A DNA stretch of 64,000 bases from Rhodoferax lacus (lineage in GTDB: Bacteria > Pseudomonadota > Gammaproteobacteria > Burkholderiales > Burkholderiaceae_C). Made by a program: the position numbers and the translations under genes. A model generated the notes under the pieces. It did not search any database and was not told the DNA's origin. It saw only the letters and a list, made by a program, of their open reading frames with translations. Positions within the stretch are counted from its first letter, which is position 1. The number at the start of each line of letters is the position of its first letter. The stretch lies in assembly GCF_003415675.1 (NCBI RefSeq), contig NZ_QFZK01000001.1, positions 186,001 through 250,000 on the forward strand, read 5' to 3'. This document shows, piece by piece, positions 58,675-64,000 of this stretch.

Positions 58675-59775
58675 TTGATCACACCACCTGTCGCACTCGA
58701 ACTGTTCCCTGAGTTGCCGCCCGGCGCACCGGCACCGCGTGCGCGCAATCGGCGCGTGGAGCGGCCCCAGGCCGCACCGCAGCCCACGCAACCTGCACTG
58801 CCAGTGGTCGAAGAGGCAGCACTTGTCAGCGCAACCGTCGCCACACCAGCCGCGCAAGTGCCACCCCTTGCTGTCGATGCAGAAGCCATGGCGCAGGCGC
58901 TGGAAGTACATGGCGACTACCGGGTGCAGCGCCGCCTCAAGCCCACGCTGCAGTGGCCTGGCACTGCAAGTGGCGCCATCACCCGCGTCATCGTGCTCGA
59001 TACCGAAACCACCGGCCTGGACCAGAGCAAAGAACTGATCATCGAGCTGGCCCTGCTGCGTGTGGACATCGACAACGCCACCGGCCTGCCCGTGGGTGAG
59101 GTGCAGGTGTATGACGGCCTGGAAGACCCGGGCAAACCCATCCCGCGCGAGGTGGTGGCGCTCACCGGCATTCAGGATGCCGACGTCAAAGGCCAGACCC
59201 TGGACGCCGCGCGCGTGGCCGAGTTGCTGGACGGCGTGGACCTGGTGATTGCCCACAACGCCGGCTTTGACCGCCCCTTTGTGGAAGGCCGCTTCAAGCA
59301 GTTTGCCCAGCTCACCTGGGCCTGCTCCTTTGCCGATATTGACTGGAAGGCCCAGGGGCGCGGCTCGGCCAAGCTGGAGAGCCTGGCGCATGCCAATGGC
59401 TGGTTCTATGACGCCCACCGCGCCGAGATGGACTGCCACGCCCTCTTGGCCGTGCTGGCGCAAAAGCTGCCCGAAGCCGCCCACACCGGCCTGGCCCAGC
59501 TGCTGCTGGCCGCAAGCCAACCCAGCTACGCGCTGCAGGCCACCAATGCGCCGTTTGAAGCCAAGGACAAGCTCAAGGCCCGTGGCTACCGCTGGCATGC
59601 CGAGCAGCGCGTCTGGCACACCCGCCTGAAGAGCGATACCGAGCTCAACGCCGAATGCGAGTGGCTCAAGGAAAACGTCTACGGCCAGCGCCGCGCCATG
59701 GTGCAGATTGAGAAGCAGGACGCCCGCGTGCGCTTTTCCAGCCGGGCCGGTGTGGTGACACAACAGCAGCTATGA
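58675..59775 (+). CDS. DnaQ-like 3'-5' exonuclease
   Basis: DEDDh exonuclease of 366 residues, TTG start at 58675 behind GAAGAGGT. About 100 N-terminal residues are Pro/Ala-rich and probably disordered. Exo I is VLDTETTGLD (D109, E111), Exo II AHNAGFDRPF, and Exo III is in AHRAEMDCHALLAV. A C-terminal segment FEAKDKLKARGYRWHAEQRVWHT adds a small domain found in relatives of DNA polymerase III epsilon. Stand-alone repair or RNA processing role. It overlaps the MOSC gene by four bases. Confidence 0.88.
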   Translation: MITPPVALELFPELPPGAPAPRARNRRVERPQAAPQPTQPALPVVEEAALVSATVATPAAQVPPLAVDAEAMAQALEVHGDYRVQRRLKPTLQWPGTASGAITRVIVLDTETTGLDQSKELIIELALLRVDIDNATGLPVGEVQVYDGLEDPGKPIPREVVALTGIQDADVKGQTLDAARVAELLDGVDLVIAHNAGFDRPFVEGRFKQFAQLTWACSFADIDWKAQGRGSAKLESLAHANGWFYDAHRAEMDCHALLAVLAQKLPEAAHTGLAQLLLAASQPSYALQATNAPFEAKDKLKARGYRWHAEQRVWHTRLKSDTELNAECEWLKENVYGQRRAMVQIEKQDARVRFSSRAGVVTQQQL

Positions 59776-60365
59776 GCAGCACAAAAGTTCTTCAGCTGCT
59801 GGGCGTGCAGGTGGGCCAGGCGCGCAAGGCCCTGATTGGTGGGCGCGCTGTGCTCACCGCCATCCGCAAGACGGCTGTGCAGGGCGCGGTCACCGTCAAG
59901 CCTTTGGGCCTGGAAGGCGACGAGCAGGCCGACCTCAGTGTGCATGGCGGTCTGGAAAAAGCCATCTATGCCTACCCCAGCGAGCACTACGCCTTCTGGC
60001 GCGCGCAGCGGGCCCAGGCCGGGCTGGATGGCATTGATGACCAGCTGGCCTTCGGCGCCATGGGCGAAAACCTCACCCTCTCGGGGCTGCTGGAGAGCGA
60101 TGTCTGGGTGGGCGACGTGCTGGAGTTTGCCCACTGCACCCTGCGGGTGGACCAGCCGCGCGAACCCTGCTTCAAGTTCAACGCCGCCATGGGCTACAAG
60201 ACGGCGGTCAAGGACATGGCGCAAAGCGGCTTCTGCGGCTTTTACCTGAGCGTGGACACGCCTGGACAGCTGCAGGCAGGCGAGCCCTTTGTGCTGCACC
60301 CTGGTCCACGCAGAATCGGCATCCCCGAGCGTTTTAACGCCAAGATGTTCAAGCATTTGCGCTAA
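59772..60365 (+). CDS. MOSC domain protein (YiiM-like)
   Basis: MOSC-domain protein of 197 residues. MOSC proteins act as molybdenum-cofactor sulfur carriers or, in the YiiM/MSMO group, reduce N-hydroxylated substrates. The conserved GDEQADLSVHGGLEKAIYAYP and EPCFKFNAAMGYK with the characteristic Cys are present, as is FGAMGENLTLSGLLE. YiiM similarity is judged from length and these motifs. It overlaps the exonuclease gene start-to-stop and so is translationally coupled to it. Confidence 0.92.
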   Translation: MSSTKVLQLLGVQVGQARKALIGGRAVLTAIRKTAVQGAVTVKPLGLEGDEQADLSVHGGLEKAIYAYPSEHYAFWRAQRAQAGLDGIDDQLAFGAMGENLTLSGLLESDVWVGDVLEFAHCTLRVDQPREPCFKFNAAMGYKTAVKDMAQSGFCGFYLSVDTPGQLQAGEPFVLHPGPRRIGIPERFNAKMFKHLR

Positions 60366-60381
60366 AGGCCGGTCTGCCTCC

Positions 60382-60399
60382 GTTATGCTGTGCCATAAC
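60382..60399. promoter_or_regulatory. Inverted repeat in front of cheV
   Basis: GTTATG (60382-60387) and CATAAC (60394-60399) form perfect 6-bp arms around CTGTGC, 27 bases upstream of the cheV ATG. It may be an operator or cover a promoter -10 (TATGCT at 60384-60389). A good sigma-28 promoter with standard spacing was not found. Confidence 0.35.
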
Positions 60400-60425
60400 A
60401 ACAATCCATTCAGGGGTTTGGGGAC

Positions 60426-61400
60426 ATGGCATCTATGAAAACCGCGGAACAGGAAATTGAAGAGCGCAGCAAGCTCGCCGGTAGCAACCAGTTCGAGCTG
60501 CTCCTGTTCCGCTTGGGCGAGTCCCGCAACAACGGCCAGCGCGAGCTGTTTGGCATCAACGTCTTCAAGGTGCGCGAGGTGCTGGTGCTGCCGCACATCA
60601 CCGAGCTGGCGCAGGCCCATGAGCACATGCTGGGTGTGGCCAACATCCGCGGCCAGATCATTCCGGTCATCGACCTGCCCGCCGTGGTGGGCTGCAACCC
60701 CAAGAAGGGCCGCACCATCCTGATGGTGACCGAGTACGCCCGTACCGTGCAGGCCTTTGCGGTGGAAGAGGTCAACGAAATCGTGCGCCTGGAGTGGAAC
60801 CAGGTGCTGCCCGCCGATGCCAGCCAGGGCGGCGCCCTGATCACCGGCATCGCCCGCCTGGACGGCGAGCGTGCCGACACCCGTCTGGCCCAGGTGCTGG
60901 ATGTGGAGCAAATCCTCAAGAACGTCATGCCCAGCACCGCGCAGGAAATCAACCGCGAAGCCGTGGGCCCGGAAGTGGTGCTGCCCGAAGGCACCTGCCT
61001 GCTGGTGGCTGACGATTCGGCTGTTGCCCGCTCGGTCATCGAGCTCGGCCTCAAGGCCATGGGCGTGCCCTACATCATGACCAAGTCCGGCAAGGAAGCC
61101 TGGGACAAGCTGGGCGAATTTGCCGCTGACGCCAAGGCCCAGGGCAAACACGTCAAGGAAAAGATCTGCCTGGTGCTCACCGACGTGGAAATGCCCGAGA
61201 TGGACGGCTTCACGCTCACCCGCAACATCAAGGCCAGCCGCCAGTTTGACGGCATCCCGGTGGTCATCCACAGCTCGCTCACGGGTGCGACCAACGAGAA
61301 CCTGGTCAAAAGCGTGGGCGCCGATGCCTACGTGGCCAAGTTCCAGCCGCGCGAGTTTGCGGCGGCGATTCGCGGGGTGATGGAGAAGGTGCGGGGCTGA
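60426..61400 (+). CDS. cheV: Chemotaxis scaffold protein CheV
   Basis: CheW-like scaffold fused to a response-regulator receiver, 324 residues. The CheW domain covers about 20-175 (LLFRLGESRNNGQRELFGINVFKVREVL, GVANIRGQIIPVIDLPAV). The REC domain begins LVADDSAVARSVIEL near 195, and the phosphorylated aspartate is D253 in LTDVEMPEMDGF; a conserved Lys (YVAKFQPREF) follows. It couples chemoreceptors to CheA and adapts by phosphorylation. No other chemotaxis gene is adjacent. It ends 44 bases before the convergent DUF427 gene. Confidence 0.96.
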   Translation: MASMKTAEQEIEERSKLAGSNQFELLLFRLGESRNNGQRELFGINVFKVREVLVLPHITELAQAHEHMLGVANIRGQIIPVIDLPAVVGCNPKKGRTILMVTEYARTVQAFAVEEVNEIVRLEWNQVLPADASQGGALITGIARLDGERADTRLAQVLDVEQILKNVMPSTAQEINREAVGPEVVLPEGTCLLVADDSAVARSVIELGLKAMGVPYIMTKSGKEAWDKLGEFAADAKAQGKHVKEKICLVLTDVEMPEMDGFTLTRNIKASRQFDGIPVVIHSSLTGATNENLVKSVGADAYVAKFQPREFAAAIRGVMEKVRG

Positions 61401-61444
61401 CAACAGGGCGCATAACCCTTGGCACCCCGCCAAGCTGCAATTCC

Positions 61445-62020
61445 CTACCAGCCCGAGCTGCCCGGCCCACCCTTGAACGGCCCGGCCAAGTCCGGCGTGA
61501 TCCAGCCGCCATAAAAGCTGCCCGCTTGGGGCACGACCTCGGCACCGCCCACGGTGCAATGCAGATCGTGGGCATAGAAAGCAATGCATTCAGCCAGAGG
61601 CTCGGCTCCGGCCAGGGGCTGCGGGTAGCTCCAGGCTACTTGCGCCAGGCCTTGGTCACCCTGCACCAGGTCCCAGTAGCGGGCCGGGCCCTTCCATTCG
61701 CAGACGGAGCCGCCGCCCACAGGGCGCAACAGGACTTGCTGCACATCGCACAGCGGCAGGTAAAAGGTGGGCGGGTGGGCCGTCTCCCGCACGGCCCAGG
61801 CGCCGCGCGTGCGTGCCACCTCAAGTACACCCCAACGGACCACGATCTCCCGCTCTTCACGCACCAGCTCCGGGGGCCGGGGAAAGTCCCACACCGAGAC
61901 CTGGCCGGGCGCGGTGGGCTCGGCGAAAGCCGGCCGGTCATTGCCGCGCCAACGCCACTGCGAGCGCGCCATTTCCAATTGATCCCATTCGTCTTGTGTC
62001 ATGTGGGCGATGGTAATCAT
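61445..62020 (-). CDS. DUF427 domain protein
   Basis: A 191-residue protein. The C-terminal 100 residues are a DUF427 domain (VVRWGVLEVARTRGAWAVRETAHPPTFYLP, CEWKGPARYWDL, AWSYPQPL, IAFYAHDLHCTVGG), a small beta fold of unknown function common in Burkholderiales. The N-terminal part, about 50 residues, is Trp-rich and not shared with all members. Start ATG 62020; MTQDEW six codons later is an alternative. Convergent with cheV. Confidence 0.88.
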   Translation of the reverse strand: MITIAHMTQDEWDQLEMARSQWRWRGNDRPAFAEPTAPGQVSVWDFPRPPELVREEREIVVRWGVLEVARTRGAWAVRETAHPPTFYLPLCDVQQVLLRPVGGGSVCEWKGPARYWDLVQGDQGLAQVAWSYPQPLAGAEPLAECIAFYAHDLHCTVGGAEVVPQAGSFYGGWITPDLAGPFKGGPGSSGW

Positions 62021-62077
62021 GCCGCCCCATGCCCCTCACAGCGGAGCGGGCTTTAGGTCATGGCCGTCCAAAGACTC

Positions 62078-62107
62078 CTGAAGTTTCAGAAAATACTGAA
62101 AATTCAG
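62078..62107 (+). promoter_or_regulatory. Tandem palindromic operators before the GbsR-type regulator
   Basis: Two near-identical 12-bp palindromes stand 18 bp apart, centre to centre: CTGAAGTTTCAG (62078-62089) and CTGAAAATTCAG (62096-62107). They also form a larger one, TTTCAG-six bases-CTGAAA (62084-62101). The set ends 13 bases before the regulator ATG. Such placement fits autoregulation and control of the downstream cydA. Confidence 0.6.
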
Positions 62108-62120
62108 AAAGACCGAAACA

Positions 62121-62738
62121 ATGAACCTGCCACCCTTGAGCCAACGCTTCGTGCTGCACTTCGGAGAAATGGGCAGCCGCTGGGGCATCAACCGCACCGT
62201 AGGCCAGATTTACGCCCTGTTGTATGTCTCGCCCAAGCCCCTGAATGCGGATGAAGTGGGGGATGCGCTGGGCTTCTCCCGCTCCAACGTGAGCATGGGC
62301 CTCAAGGAGCTGCAATCCTGGAGCCTGGTCCGGCTGATCCACCAGCCCAATGACCGGCGCGAGTACTTTCAGGCGCCGGAAGACGTGTGGGCGATTTTCC
62401 GGACACTGGCAGCGGAGCGGCGCAAGCGCGAGATTGACCCCACGCTGTCCATGCTGCGCGACGCCCTGATGGAGCAGCCCAGTGTGGAGGCCGACATCCA
62501 CGCGCAGCAGCGCATGAAGCAGATGCATGGCTTCATCGAGCTGATGACCGACTGGCTGGATGACGTGCAACACATGGACTCGGCCACGCTCACCAGCCTG
62601 ATGCAAATGGGCTCCAAGGTGCAAAAGCTGCTGCTGATCAAAGACCGGGTGAAACAGGTATTCACCGGCAAGCCAAACGCCGCAGCGGCGGAACCGGCCG
62701 CCTTGCCATCCGACGGAGAAGACCATGGAAAACTTTGA
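62121..62738 (+). CDS. GbsR/MarR-family transcriptional regulator
   Basis: Winged-helix regulator of 205 residues. The start MNLPPLSQRFVLHFGEMGSRWGINRTVGQIYALLYV and the recognition helix FSRSNVSMGLKELQSWSLVRL are typical of the GbsR family within MarR-like proteins. A helical C-terminal half probably dimerises. The 3' end overlaps the cydA start by 14 bases, so it is co-transcribed with cytochrome bd genes. The tandem palindromes in its leader are the likely binding site. Signal is unknown. Confidence 0.9.
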   Translation: MNLPPLSQRFVLHFGEMGSRWGINRTVGQIYALLYVSPKPLNADEVGDALGFSRSNVSMGLKELQSWSLVRLIHQPNDRREYFQAPEDVWAIFRTLAAERRKREIDPTLSMLRDALMEQPSVEADIHAQQRMKQMHGFIELMTDWLDDVQHMDSATLTSLMQMGSKVQKLLLIKDRVKQVFTGKPNAAAAEPAALPSDGEDHGKL

Positions 62739-64000
62739 CCCGGTGGTTCTGGCGCGCATCCAGTTTGCCGCCAACATGAGCTTCCACATTCTGTTTCCCA
62801 CCATCAGCATCGGCATGGGCTGGGTGTTGCTGTTCTTCAAAACCCGTTTCATCGCCACCAAGCAGCCGCATTGGATGGACGCCTACCAGTTCTGGGTCAA
62901 GGTGTTTGCACTGACCTTTGCCCTGGGCGTGGTGAGCGGCATCACCATGAGTTTCCAGTTCGGCACCAACTGGCCGGGCTTCATGAACACGGTGGGCAAT
63001 GTGGCTGGGCCTCTGCTGGCGTACGAGGTGCTCACAGCCTTCTTTCTGGAGGCCACCATGCTGGGCATCATGCTGTTTGGCCGGGGGCGCGTGAGCGAAC
63101 GGGTGCACACCACGGCCACGTTCCTGGTGGCCTTTGGCACGACCATGTCGGCCTTCTGGATACTGGCGCTGAACTCCTGGATGCACACGCCAGCGGGCTT
63201 CGTGATGATTGACGGCAAAGCGCACGTGACCAGCTGGATGGCGGTGATCTTCAACCCGTCGTTTCCCTACCGGTTCACCCACATGCTGATCGCCTCGGGC
63301 CTGACCGTGGCCTTCCTGCTGGCCGGCTTGTCGGCTTACCGCTGGCTCCTGGGTGACCGCAGCCGCTCGGTACAAGCGGCCTTGCGCACCGGTGTGTATG
63401 TGGCGGCTTTCCTCATCCCGGTACAGATCGTGGTGGGGGATCAGCATGGCCTGAACACGCTGGAACACCAGCCCGCCAAGATTGCCGCCATGGAGGGCAT
63501 TTGGGAAACCCAGCAGGGCGCACCGGCGGTGCTGTTTGCCCTGCCGGACAAGGCCACGCAGACCAACCGGTATGAAATTGCCATCCCCAAGCTGGCCTCG
63601 CTGTACCTCACCCACGACTGGAATGGCGAGATCAAGGGCATCAAGGAATTCGGCGCGCAGCACCCGCCGGTAGCTCCCGTGTTCTGGGCCTTTCGCATCA
63701 TGGTGGGTGTGGGCCTGCTGATGCTGGCTGTGAGCTGGCTGGGCAGCTGGCAGTTGCGCAAAAACGCACTGCAACCCTGGCTGGCCCGGGTGCTGGTGGG
63801 CATGACCTTTGCCGGCTGGGTGGCCTTGCTGGCCGGCTGGTACACCACGGAAATCGGCCGCCAGCCCTGGCTGGTGCAAGGTGTGCTGACCGCGGCCCAG
63901 GCCGCGTCCCAGGTGCCTGCCAGCAACATCGCCTTCACCCTGGCGCTGTACCTCAGCACCTACGCCATGCTGCTGTTTGCCTATGTGCGCGTGGTGTTTC
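62725..64000 (+). CDS. cydA: Cytochrome bd ubiquinol oxidase subunit I (3' end outside window)
   Basis: First 425 residues of CydA/CioA, the quinol-oxidising subunit of the cytochrome bd oxidase, which reduces oxygen to water with high affinity and without pumping protons. ATG 62725 has GGAGA before it. H21 (MSFHILFP) and H186 (RFTHML) match heme ligands, and GDQHGLNTLEHQP lies in the quinol loop. EIGRQPW is the late signature. The Q-loop is short, so this is the CioA-like form. The partner subunit gene should lie just downstream. Confidence 0.95.
   Translation, partial: MENFDPVVLARIQFAANMSFHILFPTISIGMGWVLLFFKTRFIATKQPHWMDAYQFWVKVFALTFALGVVSGITMSFQFGTNWPGFMNTVGNVAGPLLAYEVLTAFFLEATMLGIMLFGRGRVSERVHTTATFLVAFGTTMSAFWILALNSWMHTPAGFVMIDGKAHVTSWMAVIFNPSFPYRFTHMLIASGLTVAFLLAGLSAYRWLLGDRSRSVQAALRTGVYVAAFLIPVQIVVGDQHGLNTLEHQPAKIAAMEGIWETQQGAPAVLFALPDKATQTNRYEIAIPKLASLYLTHDWNGEIKGIKEFGAQHPPVAPVFWAFRIMVGVGLLMLAVSWLGSWQLRKNALQPWLARVLVGMTFAGWVALLAGWYTTEIGRQPWLVQGVLTAAQAASQVPASNIAFTLALYLSTYAMLLFAYVRVVF

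Noticed and set aside
60360..60390. A sigma-28 flagellar promoter for cheV
   Set aside because: TAAA and a partial GCCGATAA-like block occur, but the spacing is about 12 instead of 15 bases and only 5 of 8 positions match.
59679..61589. A 636-residue antisense frame across the MOSC and cheV genes
   Set aside because: Spans two real genes and their gap with no start signal or motif.

Overview
The window is a 64 kb piece of a GC-rich betaproteobacterial chromosome. Gene content and order (hfq-hflX-hflK-hflC-DUF2065-hisZ-purA; pilW-rodZ-ispG-hisS-yfgM-bamB-der; the odhA/sucA-sucB-lpdA-zapE block) and protein style point to Burkholderiales, most likely Comamonadaceae of the Rhodoferax/Polaromonas type. 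That family-level placement is inference from synteny. No tRNA, rRNA, CRISPR array, IS element or prophage was seen. The gene at each end is cut by the window edge.

Layout. 1-9.1 kb holds the C-terminal part of a propionyl-CoA synthetase, the 2-oxoglutarate dehydrogenase complex (E1, E2, E3), the ATPase ZapE and a secreted coiled-coil protein. 9.1-14 kb holds a PP2C phosphatase, a YdcH-like small protein, a DinG/YoaA-type Fe-S helicase, BamD and RluD. 14-34 kb is a long housekeeping run of mostly plus-strand genes: ScpB, RluB, Ndk, RlmN, PilW, RodZ-like, IspG, HisS, YfgM-like, BamB, Der, Hfq, HflX, HflKC, HisZ, PurA, a phosphoribosyltransferase, a PLP-dependent sulfur-amino-acid lyase and a DUF2189 membrane protein. 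34-41 kb holds TesA and a divergent YbbA-like ATPase sharing a CATG start, an HD hydrolase, then three membrane lipid-modifying enzymes: an acyl desaturase, a Kua/CarF/PEDS1-type desaturase and an AGMO-like hydroxylase. RlmB and a small membrane protein follow.

41-48.3 kb is a minus-strand run. Its first part is a polar amino-acid ABC importer operon with an aspartoacylase-family deacylase gene inside it and an intrinsic terminator after the binding-protein gene. A PlsC-type acyltransferase, a lipase-like hydrolase and a two-gene chromate transporter follow. 48.5-54 kb holds a YgiQ-type radical SAM protein, a DJ-1/PfpI protein and a repeat-bearing lipoprotein with a propeller domain.

54.1-57.5 kb is the most unusual part: a compact minus-strand operon that looks like a RiPP (ribosomally made, modified peptide) pathway. 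It has an 81-residue precursor-like protein with an NHLP/Os1348-type leader, a HExxH putative peptide-modifying enzyme, and a single polypeptide joining a DUF692 (MNIO-like) domain to a SagB-type flavin dehydrogenase. An 18-bp perfect palindrome lies upstream of it.

57.6-64 kb holds a short CaiB/BaiF CoA-transferase, a DnaQ-like exonuclease, a MOSC protein, CheV, a DUF427 protein, and a GbsR/MarR-type regulator with tandem palindromes in its leader. The start of a cytochrome bd oxidase subunit I gene overlaps the regulator and runs off the window.
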